Shown: positions 20,081-34,899 of the stretch, one piece after another
How the letters are laid out: each line of letters begins with the position of its first letter
Numbering within the stretch: position 1 is the first letter of the stretch
Source: Opeltia flavorubescens
Taxonomy: Eukaryota > Ascomycota > Lecanoromycetes > Teloschistales > Teloschistaceae
Direction: 5' to 3'
Assembly: GCA_000442125.1 (NCBI GenBank)
Contig: KE546977.1
Location: 434,001-498,000, forward strand
DNA: 64,000 nt
The notes under the pieces: model-generated
Told to the model about the DNA's origin: nothing
Database searches by the model: none
Seen by the model: only the letters and a program-made list of their open reading frames with translations
Position numbers and translations under genes: made by a program

Positions 20081-22858
20081 AAAATTTATAATAATAATTA
20101 GTAATAATCTAGTTTATTATAATATTATAAAACTATTATATAGCTTCGGTTAAAATATTATATTACTATATTATATTAATAAAAAAAAGGGCTTATATAA
20201 TTAAAAAATTTTTTTTTAAAGTTTATAATTTTTTAAATATTAATATATATATATTTTTTATATATAATTTCGTATATATAATAATAAAATATTAAATTAT
20301 TATTTATATTTTTATATAATTTTTCTATTATTATATTCTTTTTATATTTTAATATTTTTATTTTTTATAAAAAGCAATTTGATTATATCGCGAAATTATA
20401 ATATAAAGTAGTAATAATAATATTATATCTATAATTAAATTATAACCGTTAATAAATATAATTATATTATAAAATAATAATATAGATAAACTTATTAGCG
20501 ATATTTTAAATATAAAAATTCGAGTTTTTAAAATGAAATAAACTCTAGTTTATTAGTAAAAAAGGTTAGAAATATTAAAAGCTAAAAAAAAGATTAGAAT
20601 TTCTAGAATTATTTATTATTATATATTAATAATAAACTTTTAAAACTTTAATTAACGATTTTAAATATATTAAAAAATAAAAAATAAATAAAAAATTAAA
20701 GTTAAAAGTTCCTAATCCTATTTAAAATAAAGGTAAAAATTATATAGAATATATATTATTTAAACGCGAATATAAATATATTTTTAAAATTTATTTAATT
20801 ATATATATTATAAAAACTTTAAAAATTTTATTTAATATAGGCTATTTTAATTATTATTTAGCGAATATATAAAATTAAATTTAAAAAATAAATTTAAATA
20901 CTAGATTTAAAATAATTTAAAAAAAATAATTAAAAATTTTATTAAATTAGTTTAATTTTTAAATTATCCGCGGTATTAAATAAATATTATACTATTTTAA
21001 CGCGAAATATTATAATAAATAAAATATATTTTTATTTATTAAATATTTAAAAAATTTTAAAAATTATATAAAAGAATTTTTATTAGATTATATTTAAATA
21101 AATATTTTTAAAAACGCTTTTTAAAGTAATATAACTAATAAAATATTTAAAATATTTAATTTTATAAAAATATATTAAATAATTATTAATAAAATAATTA
21201 AAATTAAATTAATTTAATTCTAATATTAAATATATATTAATTATAATAATATAAATATTAAAGTATTAAATTTTAGAAATTATAAAAATAGCTAAAAAAA
21301 ATAAAATTTATTTAATATTATTATACTAATAATTAGCGCGAATATAATAATAATTAATTATAGAAATTATAAAAGCTAATATAATTTTTAAAAATATAAT
21401 TTTAATAATAGCCTCGGATTTTATAAAAAAATTAATATATTAATAATAATTATTTATTAAAATTATAATAAAAAAAGCTATAAAAAATCTAATTACTTTT
21501 ATAAAAATAAAAAAAAATAAAAAAATTTAATAAATATTACTTTTATATTATTAAATCGCTAATAAAAAAAATTATAAATATTTTATTTAATTATAAATAT
21601 AATTATTTAAAAAAATAATAAAAAATTAAATTAATTATATTTATTAATTATAATATAAATTTAAATTTTATATTATAATATAATATAAAAGAGTTAAAAT
21701 TATATAATAATTATAATATTAAAGCGCTGGTTAAAATATTAAATAATATAAATTGAATTTATTTTTAAAAATATAAATTTTTAATTAATTTTATTAATTT
21801 AAAAAAAAAATCTAAAATAATAATAAATAAATATATAAAAATAAATATTAAATCTTTTAATATTATATTTAATTTTTAATAATAATATTAATATTATTTA
21901 ACTATTAATTAAATATATATAAAATAAAAATAACGCGATTTTAGTATTATTTTAATAAAAATAAATATTAAATTAATTCTAATTAAAAAATTAAAATATT
22001 TATTAAAAATAAAAAAATTTAAATAATTATATTTTTTTAATATAAAATTATATATTAAAAAGAATATAATTATTTTATATAATATTAAAAAAATAATTTT
22101 ATTTAACAAAATACACCGATTTAAAAAAAATTTATAATTTTTAAAAAATTAACGAATTTTTTAAATATTTTATAAATAATTATATTTTTAAAATAATAGA
22201 TAATCTATTATTTAAACTTTTATATAATTTTTTAATTATTAAATTAAAGAATTTATAAATTTATATTAATAAAAATTTAATAAAAAAATTTATTTATTAT
22301 TTAATATCGCGAGTTAATATTTTAATTATATTTATAAAAAAAAAATAGTAGTTTTTATTTTTATATTAATTATTAGAAATTAAATCAAATTATTATTAAA
22401 AATTAATATTTTTTTTCTTTAATATTAAAAGCTTTAAATAAATTATATAAAATAATAATTTTTATTTATTTAAATATTTAAAATACCTATTATTATATTA
22501 AAATTTAAAAAGGTAATAAATAAAAAATAATATTTTATATTTATTATAGCTATTTGAAATATTATATTATATTATTTTATTTAATAAATACCTCGGCTAC
22601 TTTTTAAATATATATTAATAAAATTTTTAAAAAATTTTTATATTTTTTTATTTATTTAAAAAATAAAACTAAATATTTAATATATATATAAAAGGTTTTT
22701 ATAAAATTGTTATAATATAAATTATATATTAAATTAAAAAAATATTTATTTAATATATATAAAATTAAATTTATAAATTTTATTATTTATTTTAATAATA
22801 TTATAATAAAAAAATTCTATATTAAATATATAAAAAATTAGTTTTTTTTTTAAAAATT
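20081..22858 (+). mobile_element. Fragment H: degenerate Ty3/gypsy fragment (gag to partial RT)
   Basis: Read on the plus strand, 22,500-22,700 resembles the RT region of element A around 27,250-27,400: both have aataatattttata, then a stretch over ttatttaataaatacc, then aatatatattaataa. Upstream about 2 kb in the same direction would be gag and protease but is too mutated to assign. The fragment ends abruptly at the element C LTR. The LTRs of H are not identified. Confidence 0.5.
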
Positions 22859-23090
22859 ATACTACGATATTATAAGGTCGCTAGGTAAATAGCCTGCGAA
22901 TCTAGGGTCAACGAAGCTGTATAATAGAATATAGAAGACGCCTATTTAGAAAATAATAGAATTAATTACTAAAGTATTAATAGTTTAAAGTTTATAGGGT
23001 TTTTATTAAATATAAACGCTATTTATATTAAATATAGCTCTATCTTCTATAAACTTTATATCTACTAGGCCTCTAGCTTATTAATTATAT
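22859..23090 (-). repeat. LTR of element C (left copy, 3' LTR)
   Basis: It matches 55,655-55,880 along its length: both carry ggtcgct/aatcgct near the left end, gaatata.aagac/gat in the middle, aaaataatagaa, atatagctctat and finally ctaggcctc near the right end. This left copy keeps more G/C near its outer edge (gcctgcgaatctagggtc) than the right copy. The exact ends are uncertain by about 10 bp. Confidence 0.78.
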
Positions 23091-24562
23091 TTTTTTTAAT
23101 TAAATTTAGTCCTTTAAATTCTATTAATAAGTAATAAATTTATATAAAAGATTTTTATTATTTATTAACCGGTATATAACTATATTAAAATCTATAAAAG
23201 TTAATTTTATAAATTATAAAAAAACGAATTTTATATATAATTATAAAATTTAAATATTTTATAATTTAGCTAAAAATATAATTATCTTTTCGATTTATTT
23301 AATTAATTTAAATAAATTAAATTAATTATTTTAATTTTATTTAAATATTTATAAACTATAAACTTTTCGTTTATAGTATTTATTTAATATTATTCTATAA
23401 AATTAAAAAATTAATTTTATAAATAAATATATTAAATTTTTATTTTTTATTTATTATAAAATAATTTAAAATAGTATAAAATTTTTTTAAAATTTTTTTA
23501 AAAAATAAAATCTATAAATTTCGATCTTTAATTATATTAAATTATTTTTAAATATTAAATTTATAAATAAATAGTACTTTTATTATATAATTTCCTTTTT
23601 TAAAATATTATTTTATTTATTATATAGTAATAAAATATTTTAAATTTACTTTAATAATATTAAACTACTTTTTATTATATAAAATTATTTAAAACTCGAT
23701 TTTTAGTTTTAATTTATTTATAAAAAATATATAATAAAAAATATAAAATAAATTAGAATTTTTTTTAAAATTATATTTTTTAAAAAGTTATAAATATAAT
23801 AAAAAGGTAAATAATTATTTTTTTATTTAAATATTATTTATTAAACCTTTTTTTATTTTTATAATATTTTTTTAGCGAATATTTTTTAAAATATTTAAAT
23901 AATTATATTCTTTTCTAGATTTTTATTTCTCGTTAAACTATAGATTTTTAATAGTTTTTTTTTTTATTTTAAATTTAAAATTATAGTTTATTATATATAT
24001 ATATATTTTAGCTATTATTATAATTTATTTACTAAATTATAACTCTAGAATTATAAATTTTTTTTATTTCCTTAAAATTTTCGTTTAATTTTATAAATTA
24101 TAGCTAACCTAATAAATAAATAAATTTAAATTTAATTTTTTTTAACTTTCCACGTAATTTTTACTATAGCCTTTTTATTTAAAAAAAACTATAAAAAAAA
24201 GCTGTAGCTTAAAAATATATAGGTAATAGATTTTTTAAATATTTAAATTATAATTTTATAATTTATAATTTTAATAAATTCTTTTAATACATTATTTAAA
24301 TTTTTTAATTTTCTTAAATTAAATATTAATATAGTATTTTTTAATTAAAAATAGATTAATTTAATATATATAATATATTAACCGCTTTATAATAAATTTT
24401 ATATATATTTATTAAATATTTATTATATATTTATAAAAAGAATTATTAAAAATATTTATTATTTTTTAATTAATTATTAATATAAATAGGATATTTATTT
24501 TTTAAAAAAAGTAATATATATTTAAAAAATTTTATTAATATTTTTATTTTAAAGTAAATTTT

Positions 24563-24860
24563 TGTTATTATTAAATTATAGAAGCAGTTAGTATTTTGAC
24601 CCCAGGTAGAAATTATATAATAGAGATAATATATTAAATTACTAGTATAACGGGCCTTTTAAAAGGGTTAAACGGGGTTATTTAAATAATTACTATCTAG
24701 TATAAAATAAATATATTTTTAAGTATATAGCGATCCCTTTTACTTTCTATTAAAAAATAAAAGTTAGTTCTTTAATATATCTAAATATATACGCTATAGG
24801 TAGTTCTTTTATAATAATTTATACTTCTAAATTAGTTTAATTATACTTAGTATATTATAG
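24563..24860 (+). repeat. 5' LTR of element A
   Basis: It pairs with 33,445-33,746. Shared landmarks: ggtagaaattatataatag, actagtata.cgggcc, ggggttatttaaataatta, tatatagcgatcc and a terminal (c)ctag/atatatta. Edges are approximate. Confidence 0.82.
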
Positions 24861-26379
24861 TTCTAATTTTTTTTCTTTATATTCGGAAGCCTGGATTACT
24901 ATCGAAGATATTTATTAAAAAAGCTCGCGGTTATAATAAAAATAAAAATAATAATAATAATATAATTACTAATTCCTAAAATCTAAATATTTAATCGGAA
25001 ACTATATATATAAATCTAGTAAGCGGATCTTTTAATATAGCTAATTTAATAATTTTTTAGGATAAATATATTATAAAACTATCTAATAACGCCGCGGGAT
25101 TATAATAAAATAATAGTATTCCTTTAACGGAGCCGATACCGGGTTTTAGTACTTATTATTATAAAGGTAAAAAGCTAATATATAATACGATTCCGTCTCT
25201 TTTACTACCTAATTTAGGTAATAATAGCTATAATAATAGCGATTCCTTAAATACCTCCTTAAATATATAAATAAAATAGGAAATTAAAAATTTAAAATAT
25301 AAAATAAAAAGAATTATTAAATATACTTATCGTTTTAAAAAAACTAAAATAATTTATTAATAAATTTAAATAACGTTTTAAAAGCTTTATATATCTATTA
25401 ATATATTTATATCTATTATTCCGCCTATTAATACTAAACCTTTTATTATTATAAAACCAAAAAATATTAAACTAGCCTTTTTATTAAATTATTCGTTAAA
25501 AAATTATTTTATTAATTATTAAATATAAATATTATAAGTAGATATAATATTTAAATTATTATAGAATTTGTTTTTAATAAATAAAATAAAAATCCGGTTC
25601 GCTATATTATTATTAAAAGATAACCCTTTAATATAATAAATTTAGTATAGAAAAACGGATAGAATTAATATAAACTAGCTTAATTTTTATAAATAACTAT
25701 TTAATTTTTTATTAAATAAAAAGAACCGATTTTTAAACTTTTTATTAAAGTACTATATATTAATATAAAATATAATAATACTATAAAAGCTTTATAACTA
25801 GATAAAAACATTTAAAAATTAGTTACCGGAGTTATTAAAAAAATAATATATAATAAATTTTATTATAAAACTTAAACGCGATATTTAAATACTAATATAC
25901 TAATTTAAATATATATTTAAAAATAAAATAAAAAATAAATAAATAGCTTTAATAACTTATATAAAAGATATTATAAAAGATATTAATATAAATATTTTTT
26001 ATAAAAAGCCTTTTTCTTTAAATTAAAATAGCTAGGGTAATTAAATTTTAAAGAAATTTTATAGTAGTTATATAGAAGATAAATAAAAATATAATAACTA
26101 TAAACCCTATAAAAAGCTTTTTATAAAATTAAAAAATAGCTAAAATATTAGTTTAAAGGATTTAAGCTAAATAGAATATTATAATTATTATAAAAAAAAT
26201 TATTATTTTACTAATTACCCCTATATAAAAAGATTAATAAAAAAGGTATTTATTAAAAATACTAAATCTAATATTAATAAAAATTCTAATATAGCTTTAA
26301 AAAATAACTAAATTTAAATAAAGTTTTAACATTTAAATATCGTCTAATTAAAATAATAAAAGGAATTAAAATAATACTT

Positions 26380-29300
26380 CGATTTTATATAAACGACTAA
26401 ATTAAAAGGGCTTCTATATTATTAAATATAGGATTAAATATTAATTATATTTTATAAATTAAAGTAATAAAATAGGGCTTTACTCTAGTAAATACTAGTC
26501 GTCCTATATTAAACTAACTCTAAAATTAGTAATATTACTACTATAGAACCTATAATTTTAAATAAACCTATATTAATAATTAAAATATAAAATAAATAAT
26601 TTCTATTACCTTTTTTAATACTATTAATTTAGATAAATATAATATAATTTTAAATACTTTAGAAATCTATAAAGCTAGCTTACTTATTAATATATAGGTT
26701 ATAGAATAATATTTTCCTATTAAAGTTAATTAAATATAGATAGACTATCTATAAATTTTTAAATAATCCTTTAAAGTATATTTTATTATATACGCTTTAA
26801 TAATATCGGTAGTAAAAAATCCAATCGATATTAATAATATAAAAATTTTATACTAAATTAAAAGCTTTAAATTTATATTTTTTATAGTAAAATTAAATAA
26901 ATTATTTTAATCGAAATCTAGTAATTATACTATTAATTTAATAAAAAGTAAAGAGTTATTATATAAACTAATATATAACCTATTAAATAATAAGTTAAAG
27001 GAATTATATTAATATTTTAAAAAAGCTTTTAAAAAAGGCTAAATTTAATATTCAATTTTACTTATAAAAACTTTTATTTTATTTATACTAAAGAAGGACG
27101 GTAAATTACGTTTATATATAAATTACCGTAGCTTAAATATAGTAATAATTAAAAATTAGTATCCGCTCTTTTTAATTATTAAAATTTTAGACCGTTTATA
27201 TAGTATAAAAAAATTTATAAAGATAGATATATATAATATTTATTACCGGATTAGAATTAAATAAAAAGACGAATAAAAAATAATATTTTATATTAAATAT
27301 AGGTACTTTAAATATTTTATTATATTTTTTAATTTAATAAATACCTTTATAACCTTTTAAATATATATTAATAAGATATTAATAGAAATAGTTAATATTT
27401 TTTATATAGTATATCTAGATAATATCCTAGTATATTTAAATTCTAAAAAAAAATATTAAAAGTATATTTATATAATTTTATATCGGTTCCGTAAATACTA
27501 ATTATTCCTAAATTTAAAAAAATACGTATTTAATATAAAATAATTAGAATTTCTAAAATATATTATATTATTTAAAGGAGTAGAAATAGATTTTAAAAAA
27601 ATAAATATAATTTAAAATTAGCCTATTCTAAAATTATATAGAAATATTTAAATATTTCTAGATTTAATAAATTTCTATCGGCGATTTATTAAATATTATT
27701 CGAAAATTACAACGCTTATAACTAATCTATTAGTTAGTATAAAAAATAATAAAAAACTAGAGCTATTAAAATAGAATAATACTATTTAAAAAATCTTTAA
27801 AAAGTTAAAAAAAGCCTTTACTATAATATTATTACTAAAATATTTCGATTTAATATATAAAATTCGGATTAAAATAAATACTTTAAATTTTAGTATTTCT
27901 AGTATTATAATTTAACTAGATAATAATAGTATTTACTATCTAGTAGTTTTCTAGTTAAAGAAAATAATAATAATTAAACGAAATTATAAAATTTATAATT
28001 AAAAGCTACTCGCTATTATTAAAGTTTTTAAATAATAGCAGTACTATTTTAAAAGAGCCTAATATACTATTAAAATATAGTTAAATTATATTAATTTAAA
28101 AGAATTTATATATATTAAATAATTTAATAATAAATAATAGCGCTAAATTATAAAATTAATAGCTATAAATTTCGAAATTTTTTATTAAATTAAAAAATCG
28201 AATCTAGTAGATCTTTTATTAAAAAGGTTAGATTATTAAAAAATTGATTTTAAAGCTTTAATAATAATATCTATATTATAATAAAAATTATTTTTTACTA
28301 ATAATATATTATTTATACTGATAGCGGTAAAAAAAATAAAGGTAGTATACTTATATAAAGGATATAGAAGAAGATTTAAAAAATTTTTATTAGAAACTAA
28401 CGCCTTTAAAAGATTTAATAATAGTCTATCGATTTAAAAATCTCGTAATATATTAACGCTAATAATACTCTATAAAAACCCTACTAAAAACTTTTAAAAA
28501 AAAAATCTACCTTTTAATAAAAAAAATATAATAAATTCTACTATTAAAATAGCTAATTATAAATAGCACGTCCTATATTAAATAATAAAGAATACTATTT
28601 CTAGCGAAACGGCTTATAATAAAAGTTTAATAAATATAAAAAAAATAATTTTATAGCTTTAATAAGATAATAATCTTATTATTATTTAAAAATATAATAT
28701 TAAAAACGCTTATAAAAAAAATTTTAGATATATAAAAGCTAAATTATAGAATTTAAAAATAAAAGACAAATTATTATTTTATAAATTTTTATATATTTTA
28801 AAGGATTTCGTTATTTATATAAAACTTATAATAAAATATTATAATAACTTTTTAATTAAATATTTTAAAATAAAGCGTATAATAAAACTATTTTATTACT
28901 AATATTAATAATTTAATTTAAATAAAAAAATTAAGAAATATATATAAATATATAATATTTACTAATATATAAAAGTATATTAATATAAGCCGTATAGTAA
29001 ACTATAATCTTTTTCTATTTCTAACGGTTTATATTAAAAAATTACTTTAAATTTTATAATAGGATTACTACCGTTAAAATACTATATAAATATAATTAAT
29101 ACTATATTAATTATAGTAGATTAATATTTAAAAATAGTTATATATATTTTTTATATAAAAGTTATTAATATAGTAAAATTTATAGACCTATTTTTTAAAA
29201 TAATAATTTATAAAAGGATTATTTTAAAAGATATTATTAGCGATAAAAATTTATTATTTATAAATAAATTCTAATCTAAAATCTACTACTATTTAAAAAT

Positions 29301-30130
29301 AAAGAGGAAATTAAATATAGCTTTCTATTTATAAATAAACGGATAAACGGAGCGCTAAAACTAATTATTAGAATACTACCTTCAAATCTATTTAAATAAG
29401 GAGTAATTAAATTAAATAAAGATTTTTTCTATTACGGAAATTATATATAATAATAGTATTTATTTTATTATAGGTAAAATATCGTTTTTTTTAATAATTA
29501 GGGTATATTCGGATCTAAAATTTAATATTATAAATAATATTTTTAAAGAAAAAACCTATAAAGCTAGTATACTAGTAGTTAAAAAATATATAAAGGAATT
29601 AATAGAATTATATAAAAAATTAAACTAGAAATAGTAAAAAGTATAAAAAAGATAGACGAAATACTATAATTATTTTTATATAAATATAGAATTTAGTTTA
29701 AATAATATAATATTCCTATTATTAAAGAATTTAAAGTTAAAAAAACCGTTTAAAAAATTTATTTATTATTATATTAAACTATATTATATTAAAAAATATA
29801 TTAATTTTTAAACGTATAAGCTATTATTACCGCCTAGTTCGCGTATTTATAACGTCTTTTATATTTTTTTACTAGAGAAATATTAATAAAGGAAAAAATA
29901 AAAGATTTTTTAATATCTACTTTTAAAACTTATAAATAATAAACTAGAATAAAAGATAAAAATAATTTTAAATAAATATATTAAAGGATTTAAAGATAAA
30001 GTAGAATAATATTTAATTAGCTAGGTAGATTAATTAAAAAAATATAATTTATAATAACTAAAATTAGATTTAATAAATATCAGGAATTTAATAAAAAAGT
30101 TTAATTAAAGCTATAAAAAACTATTAAAAA
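26380..30130 (+). pseudogene. Element A pol remnant (PR-RT-RH-IN-chromodomain)
   Basis: The frame is broken by many TAA/TAG codons at places where Gln or Trp codons are usual, as RIP produces. The RT box is YLDN (second Asp lost). The chromodomain-like segment near 30,010-30,120 lies at the pol C-terminus, as in chromoviruses. Not functional. Confidence 0.75.
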
Positions 30131-33100
30131 AATATAAAAAAAAAAGCTAAATATTTTAATTATACTAGCTGTTATTTCTTTTAAAACTTTTAATAGACTT
30201 TTTATAAATTTAAATAATATTATTTCTATTTAAAAATAAATATAAAAAAAAATAATATAAATAATAAAATTTATATTAAATTTTTAAAAATTAATTAATT
30301 TATTAAAAAAAAATTTATTAAATATAAATTAAAAACGAATTTAAAATAATAAATAGAATTTATTAAATTAAAATTTAAGTTTATTTAATAAAATAAATAT
30401 TTATTAATAGCTATATTCTATTTAATCTTTTTATACTATATTTCCGTATATTATTCTATAATTTATTATATTTTTTTATTCTATAATTTACTACGCTCCT
30501 TTATTCTATAACTCGCTACGCTTTTTTATTCTATAATTTACCGCGCTCTTTTATATTAATAAACTCTCGGTTTACCTTTTTATATTAGTTCTATTAATTA
30601 ATAAATTTTTATTAACAATTTTATTAATAGTTATATAATAATAAAAAATAATATTATTTTTTAAAATTTTCGATATTTTAGAAATTTTAGATATTTTTAA
30701 AATTTTTAAAATTTAAAAACTTTAAAGCCCTTTTTATAGTACTAAATAAATCTATTCTATTAATAAAATAGATAGCCTAAAGGATAAAGGTCTTATACTA
30801 GAAATTCCTTTTTTTTTATTATATATATCCTCCTTTATATTCTTTTTATTAGTATTTTTATTAGTAGTTTATTTCCTTTATTAATATTTCTATTAATAGT
30901 TCGCTGCTAGTTTAGTATAAGGAAGAATTAGTAGTTATAAAAATATTATCGGCGTTAAAAATTTAAGGGAACTAATAATTAAAATAGTATTATTCGATCG
31001 AAGAAGTATTATTTAATTCGTTTCTCCCTTTTTTAAAATACTATAGCCGAAGTCTTTAAAATATTATAACCGAAGCCGTTTTCTATTATTATACTAATCT
31101 TTATATATTTTAAATTAATCTAAAAGTAATAGAACGGAATATAAATTTATAGTTTATAATATTAAAATAAATTATAGGTTTACATTTACCCTTTTTTAAA
31201 TTATACCTCTAGATTAGCCGCTTTCCGCCGTATTTTTTCTACTTACCGGTATAATTATTACTTCTATTTTTTTATTTAATTCGAAGTCGCTTTTAGCTCT
31301 AATAAATTATTTAACTAGATAAATAGTAAAAAACGGCTTATAACGGTCGGCGCCCTAATATTTAACTTTAAAGGCCTTAATAAAGCCGGGTCTCGCGATT
31401 ATTAAAAAAAATTAATAGGGAATAGTAGAATTTAATATAATAAATATACTAGGTTTAATAAACTGGTCGGCCTTTTTATAAAAATAAATTATTTTTAATT
31501 AGTTTGGCTACTATTTAAAACTTTTTTTAAGTTATTATTAAAAACTAACTATTATTTTAGATTTAAATAAGATTTTCGCCGGAACTAAATAATATAACGG
31601 GCTACCGCCTTATACTATTTAGCTACCGATTAGTTTAAAATAAAATTATTAAAAAAATCGGTTTTTAAAAATATATAAAATAATATTAAAGGCTCTAATA
31701 TAAATTTAATAATAAATTTAGTAAAAAAATTAATTAATATTAAATTTAGATAAACTACTATTAAAAATTATATAAAAAATAATAAAAACTATATTAAATT
31801 TTATTAATTAAATTTCTAGCTATTAAATACCGCTTTTACTATAAAAAATACTTTATTTAGAAATAATTATTTAAAACCTAATAGTAAAATTTTATTATAT
31901 TAATTATAAATCGATAATAAATAAGTTAAAAGTAAAAAATTTAGTAATAATTTATTATAATATAATAAAAGTTTATTTTTATTATTATTAAATATTATAG
32001 ATTTAAATTTTTTTTTTTTTTTTTATTTTTTTTATCTACGCTATTTAAACGGACCTTCTTTTTTTTTAAAAAAATACTTATTATATAAAAGTTATTAGAA
32101 TAAACGGGATTAAATACGCGGGTTTATTTATAGAATTTCTAATTTTATAAAAGCTTTTAAAATCTATTATTAAATTATTTAAGACTTTAAAATAAAGTCT
32201 CTCCCGTTAAAAAATTTAAAAAAAGATTTTTATTTTAGTTTATAAATAGACCTCGGTTATAAAAAAATAAATCTAAATTTAAATAAAAAAAATAATAAGC
32301 TTTTATAAATATAGATAATTAACGACTTATATATAGTATATTATTTTTTTATTTTAGTTTATATATTTATCGCTCGAGATTACGGATTTTCTAGTAAAAG
32401 TTTTTTTATTTAATAAAATCCCGATAGGTTTTATATAAAAATTTATTATTATAAACTAATAGTAAATTGGTTTAACTACTAGTTAAATTTATACTTTAGC
32501 TATAAATTTAAAAATTCTAAGCTACTTTTACTAGCTTTTTATTTATAAAGGGTATAGAATTCTATTCTTAAATAATATCTAAATATTTTTAAATATATCT
32601 AAAATATTTTTATACTATTAGCCGTATAAAATAAAGAATTTAAATAAAATTAGTATAAAATAATTAATATATTAGTAAACTTACGATTAAATAACCTCGA
32701 ATATTCTTATAATTCTAGCGGTATATATAATATAAAAGCCCCGTATACTTCTTTTAGTATAATATATATAAAACTTTATTATTAAAAGACGCAGCTTCTA
32801 ATAATACGCAGAAGTAATAGCTATATAGTAAAAGCTCTATATTAAATTAGATTTATAATTTAAATAATTATTTAAACTTTAAACTATTATATAAAAGCTT
32901 TATTTATTAAGAAATAAATATAAAAATAGAAGAAACTTATTATTAATATTTTTAAAGGCTTTACTATTAATAAATTTACTACTACTAAATAAACTACTAG
33001 ATATTATAATACCTATAATAATTAATAAAAAAGGAAAAAAGGAAAATTTCTATAAAAGCTTATATTTATCTATTAACGCGATTACTAGTCCCTCCTATAT

Positions 33101-33444
33101 TATACTAGAGTAAAGTTTATATATTAAATAAAAAGGGGTTTTCAACCCTTTTAATTATAATAACAATATAATATTTTTTCTACTTTTTTTCTACTTTTTT
33201 TCTATCTATAAAGGTATATATAACGCTATAAACTCTTAATAGGTTTTTAACGGAATTTTAGTAGTAGGAAAGTAACGGAAACTAGTAACTATTTCTATAG
33301 TTAATAATATTGCTGTAAATAACTCTTTTCCTCTTTTTTTCTACTAGGTTTTAAATAGTTTTTAATAAGTATTTATTTAAGTATTTTAAATAGCTTAAAT
33401 TATTTTTAAACCTTAATACTAAAGTTAATATCCTAAAAAAAAAG
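30130..33444 (+). other. Long 3' tract of element A, function unknown
   Basis: About 3.3 kb lies between the chromodomain and the 3' LTR, much more than most Ty3/gypsy elements have. Element B has the same tract. Around 31,200-31,700 one plus-strand frame has relatively few stops, nearly all TAA/TAG, so a third ORF before RIP is possible. I recognise no domain. Confidence 0.55.
30450..30552 (+). repeat. Four-copy 25-26 bp tandem repeat in element A
   Basis: The unit begins TTATTCTATAA and ends in a (t/c)gct(c/t)tt run. It occurs four times in a row just after the pol region. The same array occurs in element B (44,452-44,556), so it belongs to the element. Confidence 0.75.
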
Positions 33445-33746
33445 GTAATTATTACTATTAAGCTATAGGAGTAGTTAATATTTTAACCCTAGGTAGAAAT
33501 TATATAATAGAAATAATATATTAAATTACTAGTATAGCGGGCCCTTTAAAGGGGCTAAGCGGGGTTATTTAAATAATTACTACCTAGTATAAAATAAATA
33601 TATTTTTAGGTATATAGCGATCCTCTTTATTTTTTATTAAAAAATAAGAGTTAGTTCTTTAATATATTTAAATGCATGCGTTATAGGTAGTTTTTTTATA
33701 GTAATTCACGCTTCTAAATTGGTTTAATTGCACCTAATATATTACA
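33445..33746 (+). repeat. 3' LTR of element A
   Basis: Slightly richer in G/C than the 5' copy: it keeps cgggccctttaaaggggct and a terminal gcacctaatatattaca ending in the usual CA. Otherwise it is the same sequence. Confidence 0.82.
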
Positions 33747-34899
33747 ATTTTAGGATTACCTTCGTTTATTAATAATATTATTTTTAAAAATTTAAAATAA
33801 AGTTTTTTATAGAACGCGGGCCTATTAATACTACTATTTTAATTATAATAAATATAATTAAATCCTTTATTTTTATAATAAAAAAAGCTTTTATTTTATT
33901 ATAAAATATAATAAATAATATTCGGTAAATTACTAAAAAAATATATATTAATAATTATTTTTTTAATTATTTATTTAGAATTTTTATTAATAATTTACTT
34001 TTAAATATAATAGTTAATAATTTCGCTTAAAAATACGGGTATATTATAGATTAATTTATAGGAATAATAATTATTTAAACTAGTATAATAATATAAATTT
34101 TTTAATTTATATATAAATTTTTTAATTTATATATAAATTTTTAATAATAATTTTTTAAATAATTAATAGGTTTTATATAATTTACTTCTTTTCTTTTTAT
34201 TTTTAAATATATTTTTTATTTTAGCTTTTATTCTTTTTAATATATTTATCTTTAGTTTTATCTATTTATAATTTTTAATAGATTTTTTTATATTATTTAA
34301 ATTATTAACTAGCTTTTAAAAATCTTTAAAAAAGAAAATATTAATTTAATAAATTAAATATTAAAATTTATTTTTAATTATAGATTTATCGAGTATTTAT
34401 TCTACTTTTTATTTTTTTTTTACTTTCTATTAAAATAGGTTAAAATTTAGGGTTTTTATTATTAAAATACTATAGTTTAAATAAATTAATATAAAATATA
34501 AAATAAATTCTTTTATATTATTTAAATAGTTTTAAAAAACTAATTTATTTATTAATTTCTTTTAAAACTTTAAAAAACTTTAATTATTTATAGTCTAATT
34601 TTTTTTTAAACTTTAAAATACGTATATTAATATTTTATAATAATACTTTATTATTTTTTTAAAAATTTATAATTTTATAATAAATATTATAATATTTTAT
34701 CTATTATTTAAAAATTTTTTTATAAAGTTTAATTAAATATTTTTTTANATTTTTTAATTAATTTATTTTTTTAAATATTAAAGGCGTTTTTTTTTTAAAA
34801 GCTATATCTTTAAATTTAATTTTTAAAATAGTAATATACCTTTTAAATAATTTATTTAATAGTTTACTAATATTTATATATATATTATTATTATAGATA

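Larger units (their letters stand above)
24563..33746 (+). mobile_element. Element A: 9.2-kb chromodomain Ty3/gypsy retrotransposon, RIP-inactivated
   Basis: It is bounded by direct LTRs (24,563-24,860 and 33,445-33,746). Order on the plus strand: gag-like 25,000-26,300 with a degraded zinc-knuckle region near 26,180-26,230; protease near 26,400-26,500; RT 27,060-27,600 with the catalytic box reading YLDN at 27,412-27,423; RNase H about 27,850-28,100; integrase about 28,330-29,520; a chromodomain-like segment at about 30,000-30,120. About 3.3 kb of further sequence follows before the 3' LTR. It is collinear over its whole length with element B. It sits inside element C. A target-site duplication is not readable with confidence. 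Confidence 0.85.

Noticed and set aside
21909-22109. 66-codon minus-strand ORF
   Set aside because: Ile/Phe/Asn/Lys-only protein produced by A/T saturation in a RIP block; no real coding signal.
34085-34145. Direct repeats of an aattttttaatttatatataa-like unit
   Set aside because: A two-to-three-copy A/T repeat within a RIP-saturated element C remnant; not distinguishable from low complexity.
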